Shown: in pieces, positions 23,969 through 32,222 of the stretch
How positions within the stretch are numbered: position 1 is the stretch's first letter
How the letters are laid out: the number at the start of each line of letters is the position of its first letter
DNA from: JAFGDH01 sp964441265
Lineage (GTDB): Archaea > Aenigmatarchaeota > Aenigmatarchaeia > QMZP01 > QMZT01
DNA: 46,498 nucleotides
Assembly: GCA_964441265.1 (NCBI GenBank)
Contig: CAYYKJ010000011.1
Location: 1-46,498, forward strand
Reading direction: 5' to 3'
Program-made: the position numbers and the translations under genes
The notes under the pieces: model-generated
Told to the model about the DNA's origin: nothing
The model's input: the letters and a program-made list of their open reading frames with translations, nothing else
Database searches by the model: none

Positions 23969-24652
23969 ATGGCCGAAAAAACAGAAAGGGTGTCTTCGGG
24001 CATACCGGGCCTGGACAAGATGATCTCCGGCGGGCTGGTCAGGAGATCCACCAACTTGGTCACCGGAGGTACAGGAACCGGAAAGACCACCTTCTGCACC
24101 CAGTTCCTGCTTGAAGGAATCAAGAAAGGCGAGCCGGGGGTCTACCTCACCATGGAGGAGGATCCAGAGGACATAAAGGAGGACATGAAGTTATATGGAT
24201 GGGATCTCGGGAAATTTGAAAAGAACGGGAAACTCAAGATAGTCTACCAGAACCCCTTCGAGGTATCCGACGTTTCCGCTAGGCTGGTGGAGGCGATAAA
24301 GGATATAAAGGCCAAGAGGGCGGTAATAGACCCGATATCTCTCATGGGGCTGTACATAAAGGACGAGGCTTCCGTCAGAAAGAAGTTCTACCATATAACC
24401 AGGATTCTCAAGGAGGCCGGGGTAACCTCAATCATAACCTCGGAGATACTCGAGGATTCAAAGGCCCTCTCAAGGGATGGTGTCATAGAGTTCGTTGTCG
24501 ACGGTGTCATTATCCTGACCTTCCTGGGCCTGGGGGAGACATCCGACAGATCAGTGATGATAAGGAAGATGAGAAGGACGAAACACGGAACGAACGCTTA
24601 CAAATTGTTCATGGGAAAGAAGGGGCTTGTTGTCAAGAAGACCCAACTGTGA
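23969..24652 (+). CDS. KaiC-like RecA-superfamily ATPase
   Basis: This single-domain KaiC-like protein (227 aa) has the Walker A loop GGTGTGKTTF (residues 33-42), the usual N-terminal SSGIPGLDKMISGGL segment, the paired glutamates in YLTMEEDP, and a hydrophobic Walker B strand (RAVIDPISLMG). Archaeal members are widespread signalling or regulatory ATPases of uncertain targets; they are not clock proteins by default. A TATA-like AATTTAAG lies about 25-30 nt upstream. The gene converges with the UbiA gene. Confidence 0.85.
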   Translation: MAEKTERVSSGIPGLDKMISGGLVRRSTNLVTGGTGTGKTTFCTQFLLEGIKKGEPGVYLTMEEDPEDIKEDMKLYGWDLGKFEKNGKLKIVYQNPFEVSDVSARLVEAIKDIKAKRAVIDPISLMGLYIKDEASVRKKFYHITRILKEAGVTSIITSEILEDSKALSRDGVIEFVVDGVIILTFLGLGETSDRSVMIRKMRRTKHGTNAYKLFMGKKGLVVKKTQL

Positions 24653-24661
24653 AACCTCTGA

Positions 24662-24670
24662 TTTGTTTTT
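24662..24670 (+). terminator. T-rich tract after the KaiC-like gene
   Basis: TTTGTTTTT follows the KaiC-like stop by about 10 bp in the convergent gap 24653-24695. Oligo-T tracts end transcription in archaea; no hairpin is needed. Confidence 0.3.
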
Positions 24671-24695
24671 GCCGCGCTTTCAGGACATGCGGTAG

Positions 24696-25526
24696 TTAAA
24701 GAAGCGTCACGACGATCAGCAGCAACTCTACCGATATTGCCAGCAGCATGTTTTTTATGAAATACGTCTTATCCCCGTTTTTCGAGTCCAGTCCCTTCAC
24801 GGCGTAAAAGGCCCATGGTATGAATATGAAAACGCTGAGATATCTGATGTCCACGAATCCTGCCGCGTATGCCAGCATCATGTAAACGAAAGAGAGGATT
24901 ATCAGGGAGGATACCAGAGCCAGTGCCCTGGGTATGCCCATCACCGTGGGCACGGTTTTTATCCTGTACATGCTGTCTCCCCGGACGTCCTGGAAATCCT
25001 TGGTTATCGCTATGCCGGAGCCGAAAATGAATATGAAAACTATTAAAAATACCGGCACAGGAAGATGCGGATACATGGCCCAGCCCGCCAGGGGGCAGAG
25101 GATGCCGTAAAATACGAGTCCGGTGAGCGTGTTTATTATGAATTTCTTTCTCAGGAAAACAGACGGGATGGAGTATGAGGCCGTGATTATTATGGAGACC
25201 ACGGCAATTATGATGAAATTCACCCCAACCGGTATTGAAAGCAAGAAGGCAATTGAATAAAGCATGAGCGAATAAATGAGTCCCTGCTTACTGGACATGG
25301 ACCCGCTGGCTATCGGCCTGTCCGGCTTGTTTATACTGTCTATGTTACGGTCATATACACCGTTGAGGGTGTTGAAACCCCCCACGATGAAACAGATGCT
25401 CGCCGCCGCGTATAATATTCTGAAATCAGGTAGGAAGCCCGTTGTCAGCACGGCGCCCAAGAGGAGACCAAGAACAGCGATGGGCATGTAATAAGGAACT
25501 GTGACCCTGATGTACTTCAGGTACAT
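24696..25526 (-). CDS. UbiA-family prenyltransferase (DGGGP synthase-like)
   Basis: This 276-aa membrane protein has about eight hydrophobic segments and the two aspartate motifs of the UbiA superfamily: N55-x3-D59-x3-D63 in LNGVYDRNIDSINKPDRP, and KDFQDVRGD near residue 175. The likeliest role in this setting is transfer of geranylgeranyl to geranylgeranylglyceryl phosphate in archaeal lipid synthesis; a quinone-type prenyltransferase is the alternative. It follows the V4R gene by 10 bp on the same strand and may be co-transcribed with the HTH-V4R pair, although TATATAT-like sequence just before its start could give its own promoter. Confidence 0.8.
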   Translation of the reverse strand: MYLKYIRVTVPYYMPIAVLGLLLGAVLTTGFLPDFRILYAAASICFIVGGFNTLNGVYDRNIDSINKPDRPIASGSMSSKQGLIYSLMLYSIAFLLSIPVGVNFIIIAVVSIIITASYSIPSVFLRKKFIINTLTGLVFYGILCPLAGWAMYPHLPVPVFLIVFIFIFGSGIAITKDFQDVRGDSMYRIKTVPTVMGIPRALALVSSLIILSFVYMMLAYAAGFVDIRYLSVFIFIPWAFYAVKGLDSKNGDKTYFIKNMLLAISVELLLIVVTLL

Positions 25527-25536
25527 ATATATCTAT

Positions 25537-26142
25537 TTATGTTCCTTTTCGTTTATATTTTCCCTCTTGATTCTCAAAGCCCTCGATTACAAGCTGTTTT
25601 TTTATTCCCGGTTTTTTGGTATCGAATCTCCCTCTGGGCTTTGCAATGACTTCGCATAAGCGGTCCCCTTTCGCTTTGCATTTGGTTTCTATCGCATCCG
25701 CATCCGTTCTGAAGAAAATCGTGGCAGCCGAGGCGATGTATCCCCTGAATACGTCATCCACTGGTTCTTTGGACTTTCCATAACATCTCACGAAGCTGGA
25801 GTCCTCCAGAACGAGTCTTGCAACCTTTTTGTCAAAATCCACGTTGAGTATCTTGGTCTTCCCCCATCCAGCGAGGCTTATGGTATTGACCCCCCATTTC
25901 ATGAGGTCCCGGGGCTTCATCCCGAATTTCTTTTTCATGTCCTTCATGTAATCCAGACCGCTGTTTTTCGATGCACGGTACAGCAGGGCTGTTGCATCAA
26001 TATTTTCCAGGAACCTTCTTATTTCCACCAAAGTCGCTATTGGGCACATGATGATGGGATGCCCCAGAAGGTTTATTTCCCCTTCCTCAAAATCAATCTC
26101 CCTCGCGAACATCAGTTTCTTCACGATGTCGAACATGGTCAA
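25537..26142 (-). CDS. V4R-domain putative ligand-sensing protein
   Basis: The C-terminal half of this 201-aa protein resembles the V4R (4-vinyl-reductase) domain, including RGYIASAATIFFRTDADAIE, TKCKAKGD and LCEVIAKP, where conserved Glu and Cys residues precede the Gly-Asp turn. V4R domains bind small molecules, including hydrocarbons, and can act as sensors. It is preceded by, and overlaps by 4 bp (ATGA), the winged-helix gene, suggesting a two-part sensor/regulator. The ligand is unknown. Confidence 0.65.
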   Translation of the reverse strand: MTMFDIVKKLMFAREIDFEEGEINLLGHPIIMCPIATLVEIRRFLENIDATALLYRASKNSGLDYMKDMKKKFGMKPRDLMKWGVNTISLAGWGKTKILNVDFDKKVARLVLEDSSFVRCYGKSKEPVDDVFRGYIASAATIFFRTDADAIETKCKAKGDRLCEVIAKPRGRFDTKKPGIKKQLVIEGFENQEGKYKRKGT

Positions 26143-26444
26143 TCTCCCGTGCTCAGCATTTCATGCAGGACCCTGAGCTTCTCCATATCCACGGGCCACG
26201 CAACGTAGCTGTTGCCGATTTTTTTCATTTTGATCATGTGTGCTCTTTCGAGCTTGTTGAAGTGATAGAGATACTTGGCGGAGAGACTCTTGGTCTTCCC
26301 CCGGTCTCCGTGCTCTCTGGCCACTTCCAGAGGATTGGTCGGCCATCTGCTGCAGATCGTATCGAAAATACGGAGCGTCAGATTCCCCATTTTCTTTCCC
26401 TTCCCGGAATCCGCCTTGTTTGCATCAAAAAGATTTGAAGCCAT
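26139..26444 (-). CDS. Winged-helix DNA-binding protein
   Basis: From the Met at 26444 the product is 101 aa. The segment NPLEVAREHGDRGKTKSLSAKYLYHFNKL (split here as NPLEVAREHGD and SLSAKYLYHFNKLERAHMI) followed by IKMKKIGNSYVAWPV looks like a winged helix-turn-helix with a recognition helix and wing. I prefer this start because a TATA box and two matching palindromes lie just upstream. Earlier in-frame Mets at 26495 and 26558 would place these elements in coding sequence. It overlaps the V4R gene and probably represses its own promoter. Confidence 0.65.
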   Translation of the reverse strand: MASNLFDANKADSGKGKKMGNLTLRIFDTICSRWPTNPLEVAREHGDRGKTKSLSAKYLYHFNKLERAHMIKMKKIGNSYVAWPVDMEKLRVLHEMLSTGD

Positions 26445-26450
26445 GTTTAT

Positions 26451-26493
26451 AGAATATTCTAGAGTTTTAAATAGTTTTGTTTTGGAATATTCC
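26451..26493 (-). promoter_or_regulatory. TATA box flanked by two matching palindromes
   Basis: Two perfect 10-bp palindromes, AGAATATTCT (26451-26460) and GGAATATTCC (26484-26493), share the core GAATATTC. Their centres are 33 bp apart, about three helical turns. Between them, on the minus strand, is CTATTTAAAAC (26464-26474), a TATA box centred 25 nt before the start at 26444. The arrangement looks like an operator pair for the adjacent winged-helix protein. Confidence 0.65.
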
Positions 26494-26556
26494 ATAAAAA
26501 ATACGATAGGTAGTTTTAAACCTCCGGATAGAGTTGGTGGTGAAGTCTTTCCAAAC

Positions 26557-26564
26557 ATTTAAAC
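26557..26564 (+). promoter_or_regulatory. TATA box of the pilus-like operon
   Basis: ATTTAAAC is centred about 25 nt before the ATG at 26586. It lies about 64 bp from the nearer winged-helix palindrome, close enough for shared control of the divergent operon. Confidence 0.5.
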
Positions 26565-26585
26565 AACTTCAGCCAATAGTTATTC

Positions 26586-27209
26586 ATGAAGAGGGGACAG
26601 GTCTCGGTGATCTCCGTCGTCATAATCGCCTTTCTAGTTGTCAGCCTGGTGGGAGGCTCATACATGTTCGCCAGGCCCATGATAGAGAAGCAGGGGACTC
26701 TCAGTCAGCACGCATCCGCCGCCAAGTTCATGGCGGATGTGGACAATGCGATAGTGGACATCGCCCGCTCCTGCGTTACCGAGGGAGGGTGCGAAGAGAA
26801 GCGCACCATACCGGTCGACGGGAGTCTCGTGCTGGACGAGGGTTCCAACTCCCTTGTGTATACTGTATACAGCCAGCAGCCCCTGATCACCGAAGGGAAG
26901 GTCATACTCACTCCGGGAAACACCGACGAGGTCGCGGAGTACGGGGAGGTCCAGAATCCCGGGTATATTCTCATGGAAGGCATCAGTACGGGGGGACAGA
27001 ACATGGTCAAATACACGCTCCATTACAGGAGCCTTTACAATGAGGATCAGGGCAAGACCTACAACATAACCCTCGAACCCGCGGGTTCCGGAAGGGAGCA
27101 GGGTGCGAACACGCTGATGCTGAATTACGGCGGGACAACGACCCAGGTAGGGACAGGCCCCTATTCCAGCGATTACGTGAATTCCAAGGTAATGGTAAAA
27201 ATTCTATAA
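26586..27209 (+). CDS. Pilin-like protein with class III signal peptide
   Basis: This 207-aa protein begins MKRGQVSVISVVIIAFLVV, a short basic start, the Gly-Gln prepilin cleavage pair and a hydrophobic helix. The remainder is a beta-rich ectodomain with one Cys pair (ARSCVTEGGCEE) and NIT glycosylation sequon. It opens a five-gene operon with a second pilin-like protein, the motor ATPase and two TadC-type membrane proteins. It is most likely a pilus subunit; specific role unknown. Confidence 0.75.
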   Translation: MKRGQVSVISVVIIAFLVVSLVGGSYMFARPMIEKQGTLSQHASAAKFMADVDNAIVDIARSCVTEGGCEEKRTIPVDGSLVLDEGSNSLVYTVYSQQPLITEGKVILTPGNTDEVAEYGEVQNPGYILMEGISTGGQNMVKYTLHYRSLYNEDQGKTYNITLEPAGSGREQGANTLMLNYGGTTTQVGTGPYSSDYVNSKVMVKIL

Positions 27210-27230
27210 GTAAAGGCACAAATATATAAC

Positions 27231-27653
27231 ATGGGCAAAAAGAAGGGCCAGACCATCGTTTTCGAGCAGGTGCTCATTTTCTCCATAAGCGTGGCCATTT
27301 TCATCTCGGCCTTCACTCTTTTTTCCATGTACCAGTCCCACTACCTCTCAATAACCACCGGGGATCAGATGTCCGGAGTCAAGGAGTACGTCATGTCCAA
27401 CATAGTCAGCCTGGCCGCCAAGGAGGGGTTCAATTCATCGGTTACGATAGAGGTCCCCAGGAAGATATCCAACCAGATGTACATAATGGATCTGTCTGAC
27501 AGGGGTCTTAACGTGAGCATACCGAGGAGCAGGACTTATGAATTTTCCAGCCTCGGATCGCTGAACGAAACCTTTGATTTCGGTGGGCAGGTGTCTAGTG
27601 ATTTGGGCGTTGTCGTAATTTATAAGAAAGGAGACAGAATATTAATAATGTAA
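27231..27653 (+). CDS. Second pilin-like protein with class III signal peptide
   Basis: The 140-aa product starts MGKKKGQTIVFEQVLIFSI, with the basic stretch, Gly-Gln pair and, after cleavage, a Glu at mature position 6, close to the position 5 Glu of many pilins. A hydrophobic helix follows. The gene begins 21 bp after the first pilin-like gene and ends 18 bp before the ATPase gene. The short ectodomain suggests a minor pilin or subunit of a thin filament. Confidence 0.75.
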   Translation: MGKKKGQTIVFEQVLIFSISVAIFISAFTLFSMYQSHYLSITTGDQMSGVKEYVMSNIVSLAAKEGFNSSVTIEVPRKISNQMYIMDLSDRGLNVSIPRSRTYEFSSLGSLNETFDFGGQVSSDLGVVVIYKKGDRILIM

Positions 27654-27671
27654 ATCTTTTGGTCGATATTC

Positions 27672-29486
27672 ATGAAAAAATTGAGACATTTAAGGGTGAA
27701 AAAACCTTCTTCCAAGATTCCCAGCCCGGTTTCCATAGTGAGGAAGATGAAGAGGGCATACCTGGGGCAAAAAAAGGATGAGGAAAAAAAGAACAAACCG
27801 ATGGAGGTAAATGCCCCCTCGAGCATCTTCAAGGTTTCCGGAAAGGGACCCCTTCCCGGGGCCGGAGAGCCGCAGGGACCCTCCGAAAAAGGCGGTGAGA
27901 AGGGAGTTGTCGCGGGCATGATGCCCGGCATGGACATAACCCTCCCCAAGACGCCCACCATACTGGAGACCCCGATATCCTCAGAGGACAGGGAAAAGAT
28001 GAGGAACATGAAGATGATGTATCCTCTCATCCCCTCCCATCCTAAAAAGAACGAGAAGGTATACGCGTACGCCAGGATAGGATGGGACGACAAACAGAAC
28101 GCCATGGTATACAATGTGGTCGAGCCCCACATAACCCCCGAAGATCGGAAGGTAGTCGAGGACATAAAGAGGGAGCTGGAGGAGAAGCTCGACGTGGATT
28201 TCTTCCGCCTGGGAGAGATAAAGGCGAAGGAACTGGTCATGGAGGAGGTCAAAAAGATAATGTCTTCCATGCACGCGGACAAGAGGAAGAGGGACACGCT
28301 TGCTTATTACACCCAGAGGGACATAATCGGGCTGGGGAGGATAGAGCCCCTCATGAGGGACGAGGACATAGAGGATGTCTCCTGCGACGGACACGGAATA
28401 CCCATATACGTATACCACAGGAATCCCCTTCTGGGATCGATGATAACCAACATATTCTTCAAGGACAAGGACGAGCTGGACTCTTTTACCATGAAGCTTT
28501 CGCAGAAGTGCGGGAAGTCGGTCTCGGTGGCGGAGCCGCTGATCGACGGCTCCCTGCAGGACGGATCCAGGGTGCAGGCCACACTCGGGACGGACATAGC
28601 CAGGAGGGGGTCCAATTTCACCATCCGTAAATTCACCTCCAGCCCGCTGACACCAATACACATGCTGGAGTACGGGACGGTCGACAGCACGGAGCTTGCC
28701 TACCTCTGGCTGGCCATGGAGAACCGGAAATCCATCCTCATCTCCGGTGGTACGGCCACAGGAAAGACCTCCTTACTGAACGCCCTTTCATTGTTCATAA
28801 AGCCATCCCTGAAGATAGTGTCCATAGAGGACACTCCCGAGCTGCGCCTTCCCCACCCCCACTGGGTCCCTGAGGTGGCCAGGACGCCCGTGTCCCTGGG
28901 AAAGGAGACCGGGGATATAAGCCTTTTCGATCTTCTCAAGGAATCTCTCAGGCAGAGACCCGACTACATAATAGTGGGTGAGGTCAGGGGGAAAGAGGCC
29001 TACGTTTTGTTCCAGCAGATCGCCACGGGACACAGTGGGTTAGCTACCATACACGCCGCGTCCTTCGATCAGCTGATGGACAGGCTCACCACCGAACCCA
29101 TATCGCTGCCACCCGCCCTCATAGAGAACATAGACATAATACTCTTCCTCACTCAGGTGAAGATCAAGGACAGGTACGTCAGGAGAATGAACGAAATCCT
29201 GGAGCTGAAGGGGATGAGGGGCAAAAGGCCGGAAACGGACGTCATTTTCAAGTGGAAACCGATACAGGACGTTTTCGAACACAAGTCCAAGTCCCTTGTG
29301 ATGGAGAGCATATCCAAGGTGCTCGGTTTCACCGAAAAGACGCTCAAGGATGAGCTCACCGTCCGCAGGAGCATACTGGAATGGATGAAGGACAGGAAGA
29401 TATTCGACTACAAAGACGTAGCCAAGATAATAAACGGTTATTATTCTGATCCTGACAGGGTTATAAATCTCGTGCAAGAAATATAG
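27672..29486 (+). CDS. Type IV pilus/archaellum-type secretion ATPase
   Basis: This 604-aa protein is a FlaI/TadA/GspE-type motor. Residues 1-110 form a basic, Pro/Gly-rich leader not typical of the core fold. The ATPase part shows a Walker A loop SGGTATGKTS (about residue 358), an Asp box (IEDTPELRLPH), a Walker B strand (DYIIVGEVRGKEA) and the His box ATGHSGLATIHA. It is expected to energise pilin assembly at the cytoplasmic face with the two TadC-type proteins encoded next. Confidence 0.92.
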   Translation: MKKLRHLRVKKPSSKIPSPVSIVRKMKRAYLGQKKDEEKKNKPMEVNAPSSIFKVSGKGPLPGAGEPQGPSEKGGEKGVVAGMMPGMDITLPKTPTILETPISSEDREKMRNMKMMYPLIPSHPKKNEKVYAYARIGWDDKQNAMVYNVVEPHITPEDRKVVEDIKRELEEKLDVDFFRLGEIKAKELVMEEVKKIMSSMHADKRKRDTLAYYTQRDIIGLGRIEPLMRDEDIEDVSCDGHGIPIYVYHRNPLLGSMITNIFFKDKDELDSFTMKLSQKCGKSVSVAEPLIDGSLQDGSRVQATLGTDIARRGSNFTIRKFTSSPLTPIHMLEYGTVDSTELAYLWLAMENRKSILISGGTATGKTSLLNALSLFIKPSLKIVSIEDTPELRLPHPHWVPEVARTPVSLGKETGDISLFDLLKESLRQRPDYIIVGEVRGKEAYVLFQQIATGHSGLATIHAASFDQLMDRLTTEPISLPPALIENIDIILFLTQVKIKDRYVRRMNEILELKGMRGKRPETDVIFKWKPIQDVFEHKSKSLVMESISKVLGFTEKTLKDELTVRRSILEWMKDRKIFDYKDVAKIINGYYSDPDRVINLVQEI

Positions 29487-29516
29487 GAGGTCTTGGGTCA
29501 TGGGACCCGGGGAATC

Positions 29517-30365
29517 ATGTTAAAGGAAATATCTTTCAGGCTGTTCGGGGACATAATAAGGCCTTATGCCGAATACTTTGATCCCCTGAAGTTTTCGCTT
29601 AAGCAGGCCAGGATAAGGTATTCCGTGGAGGAATACCTCTCCACCCTGATATTCGGGGCCTTCGTCGCCTTCATGATTTCGGTGATGGCCCTTTCCTTCT
29701 TCGTGACCCTCACCACCGCCTCCGCGCCCTACTCGTACACGCTTGCCATAATCGTTTCCCTGGTGATCGCTTCCGGCGTCTTCCTTATGGGGTATTATTA
29801 CCCGAACATAAGAGGGAACAGCATAAAAACGAGGATAGAGCATTCCATACCCTTCACGGTAATCTACATGTCAACGGCGGCCTCGGCCAACGTGACGGTG
29901 GCTGATCTTTTCAAGACTGTCTCCATGCGGGGGGGCGAGATAGGGATTGAATGCAGGAGGATATACAGAGACATAAGGATGCTGGGCATGGACTCTGTAA
30001 CGGCCATAACCAAGGCGGCCAACAGGAGCCCTTCTCCCATGTTCGCCGAGCTTTTGTGGGGCGTACTTTCCGTTATAGAAAGGGGCGGAAACCTCGCAGA
30101 GTTCCTGACCGAGAAGTCCAGGGAATACATGAACGTCTACAGGAGGAACCTGAACGATTATTCAAAGCAGATAACCTTTTACACGGAAATATACGTGACC
30201 CTGATAATCGTGGGTACGCTTTTCTTCCTTGTGATGTCTTCCATAATGTCCCCCATGGTGGGAGGGAACACGCTGCTGCTTCAGACCTTCCTGGTGTTCT
30301 TTTTCATACCCCTCATATCGGCGGGGTTCATTGTACTGTTAAGGAGCATATACCCCTCGGAGTGA
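29517..30365 (+). CDS. TadC/FlaJ-type pilus platform membrane protein 1
   Basis: This protein (about 282 aa) has the T2SF/TadC layout: two N-terminal hydrophobic helices (residues about 40-100), a cytoplasmic helical domain (IEHSIPFTVIYMSTAASANV ... ELLWGVLSVIERGGNLAEF), and two C-terminal helices. It would form the inner-membrane platform for the motor ATPase. I chose the ATG at 29517. A TTG at 29493 adds eight residues but directly abuts the GGAGGT at 29487, too close for a ribosome-binding site. Confidence 0.82.
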   Translation: MLKEISFRLFGDIIRPYAEYFDPLKFSLKQARIRYSVEEYLSTLIFGAFVAFMISVMALSFFVTLTTASAPYSYTLAIIVSLVIASGVFLMGYYYPNIRGNSIKTRIEHSIPFTVIYMSTAASANVTVADLFKTVSMRGGEIGIECRRIYRDIRMLGMDSVTAITKAANRSPSPMFAELLWGVLSVIERGGNLAEFLTEKSREYMNVYRRNLNDYSKQITFYTEIYVTLIIVGTLFFLVMSSIMSPMVGGNTLLLQTFLVFFFIPLISAGFIVLLRSIYPSE

Positions 30366-30366
30366 T

Positions 30367-31326
30367 ATGATGAAGATAAGTTTCATGGAAAACCTGGACC
30401 CGGAAAGGAGGATACTGCTGATATCCCTGATAGTGGGGCTCATGTTCCTGCTCTTCTTCAGCGTCCTTACACAGGACATAAGCGTGATAATCAACGTTGG
30501 CGTTATCACACTCTTCATAGTCATAGGTCCCCTGTTCATACACAGATATCTCCAGTTCATGTGGCTCAAGGGAGTGGAGAAGGAGTTCCCCAATTTCATC
30601 AGGGATTTAGCAAACCTGAAGCAGTCGGGGATGAGCCTGACCGAGGCGGTCAAGATGTCCTCGAAAACCAACTACGGAAAACTCGCCCCTGAGGTCAAGA
30701 AGTTCTCCAACCGGCTCACCTGGGGGACGGAGTTCCTGAGGGCCCTGGAGATATTCGGGAAGAAGTTCAGGGGATCCCGTGTCATGAGTGAATCCCTGGA
30801 CATAATGAAGGAATCCTACCTTTCCGGCGCGGACATCTCGGTCACCCTGGATTCCCTGTCCAAGGACCTACTCACGCTCAAGGACGTGGAGGAGGAGAGG
30901 AAGAGCATGGTCAGGCAGCACGTCATGGTCATGTACGGGATATTCTTCATGTTCGTGGGCATATCCGTCGCCATTATCTACGTGCTGGTGCCCATGATGA
31001 CCTCCCAGGCCCAGAGCGCAGGCGCCTCCTCTGCGGGGGGGCTGATGCTCTCCTTTAAGGACCCCTGCGAGATAACCCCGTACGTCTTCCCCTGTCAGTA
31101 TTTCAACGTGCTCTGTGCCGGTTTCGGTGTCATCCAGGGGATAGGGTGCTACTACCTGGCCCTTTTCGTGACCATACTGGTGATACAGGCCATATTCATG
31201 GGTCTGATAGCGGGGCAGGTGGGGGAGAACTCTGTGGTCGCAGGCATAAAGCACAGCATGATCATGCTCGCCTCCTCGCTGGTCATATTCGCCTTCCTGG
31301 TGCAGGCAAACCTGCTGCCGATATGA
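30367..31326 (+). CDS. TadC/FlaJ-type pilus platform membrane protein 2
   Basis: The 319-aa product is a second platform protein, starting one base after the first gene's stop. It has two N-terminal helices (about 18-62), a cytoplasmic domain (KEFPNFIRDLANLKQSG ... SESLDIMKESYLSGADIS), and three or more C-terminal helices with a Cys-containing loop (DPCEITPYVFPCQYFNVLC). The ANLKQSGMSLTEAVK segment is typical of the family. Two unlike TadC proteins suggest a heteromeric platform. Confidence 0.82.
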   Translation: MMKISFMENLDPERRILLISLIVGLMFLLFFSVLTQDISVIINVGVITLFIVIGPLFIHRYLQFMWLKGVEKEFPNFIRDLANLKQSGMSLTEAVKMSSKTNYGKLAPEVKKFSNRLTWGTEFLRALEIFGKKFRGSRVMSESLDIMKESYLSGADISVTLDSLSKDLLTLKDVEEERKSMVRQHVMVMYGIFFMFVGISVAIIYVLVPMMTSQAQSAGASSAGGLMLSFKDPCEITPYVFPCQYFNVLCAGFGVIQGIGCYYLALFVTILVIQAIFMGLIAGQVGENSVVAGIKHSMIMLASSLVIFAFLVQANLLPI

Positions 31327-31349
31327 GCACGAGCCAGCGATGCTCCAAG

Positions 31350-31357
31350 TTTTTAAT
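31350..31357 (+). promoter_or_regulatory. TATA box of the DUF63 gene
   Basis: TTTTTAAT is centred about 27 nt before the ATG at 31381, in the 54-bp gap after the pilus operon. It suggests separate leaderless transcription. Confidence 0.5.
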
Positions 31358-31380
31358 AGACCAGACCGAAATAAAGAACT

Positions 31381-32220
31381 ATGGACTGGCTCAGCGAGTA
31401 TTTCATAAATCCCGTGCTCATGAACGGGTGGTTCAACCCGGTCAACACGCTCGCCTACGGGATAATACTGGTGGTGGCTGTCTACCTCGTCTTCCGCATG
31501 CTCAGGAAGCTGAGGGTCAGCATAGACAGGTATTTCATCTTCGCCGTCCTCCCCTTCATCTTCTGGGGTTCCTCCACAAGGGTGCTCCATGATGCGGCCT
31601 TCGCCGGCAAGCTTGCGGGGAGCCTCGGGAACTTCTACAGCCTCCCGGTTTTCCCTACACCGGGCAGCTACATGATCACCTTCCTGCTCGCCCTTCTGGT
31701 ACTTCTGTTTTCCCTGCTGATCCAGAGGCGGTTCGGATATATCTACTGGAAGATAATGTTTTCGGTGGGCCTCGCCCTGTGCCTGGTGAACGTGGCCATG
31801 ACGCCCTTCTCCGACCTGTTCGCCCCCTCGGTCATCCTGGGCCTCTCCGCTCTCTGGGGTGGCCTCTTCTACCTTATAGGACGGTTTTCAGAAAAGATGG
31901 GGAACGGGACTCTGTCCGTATTGTTTTCGAAGGAGAACGTGGCCCTCCTGTCCTCCCACATGCTGGACGCCTCGGCCACCTGGACCGCCCTGACATTCTA
32001 CGGGTACGTAGAGCAGCACGTGGTCCCCAGGATGATAATCCCCTTCCTGGGGCCTGCCTCCATGTTCCTCCTCAAGCTGGCGGTCCTCATCCCCGTGCTG
32101 TTCCTGGTGGACCGTTACACGGAGGAGGGGAACTTCAGGAACTTCCTAAAACTGGTCATACTGATACTGGGGCTGGCCCCGGGCATGAGAAATCTCCTTA
32201 GGCTGGCGGCCGGGGTGTAA
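31381..32220 (+). CDS. DUF63-like polytopic membrane protein
   Basis: This 279-aa protein has about seven to eight membrane helices and resembles the archaeal DUF63 family, notably the N-terminal GWFNPVNTLAYGIILVV segment and RVLHDAA after the third helix. The biochemical role of the family is unknown. It ends two bases before the stop of the convergent 1248-aa gene. Confidence 0.75.
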   Translation: MDWLSEYFINPVLMNGWFNPVNTLAYGIILVVAVYLVFRMLRKLRVSIDRYFIFAVLPFIFWGSSTRVLHDAAFAGKLAGSLGNFYSLPVFPTPGSYMITFLLALLVLLFSLLIQRRFGYIYWKIMFSVGLALCLVNVAMTPFSDLFAPSVILGLSALWGGLFYLIGRFSEKMGNGTLSVLFSKENVALLSSHMLDASATWTALTFYGYVEQHVVPRMIIPFLGPASMFLLKLAVLIPVLFLVDRYTEEGNFRNFLKLVILILGLAPGMRNLLRLAAGV

Positions 32221-32222
32221 AA

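Noticed and set aside
27220..27228. TATA-like AAATATATAA just before the second pilin gene
   Set aside because: It ends only a few bases before the ATG, too close for TBP-directed initiation of that gene.
29500..29523. Seven-codon open frame MGPGESC ahead of the first TadC gene
   Set aside because: It is too short to support as a gene and probably arises by chance, although a GGAGGT lies upstream.
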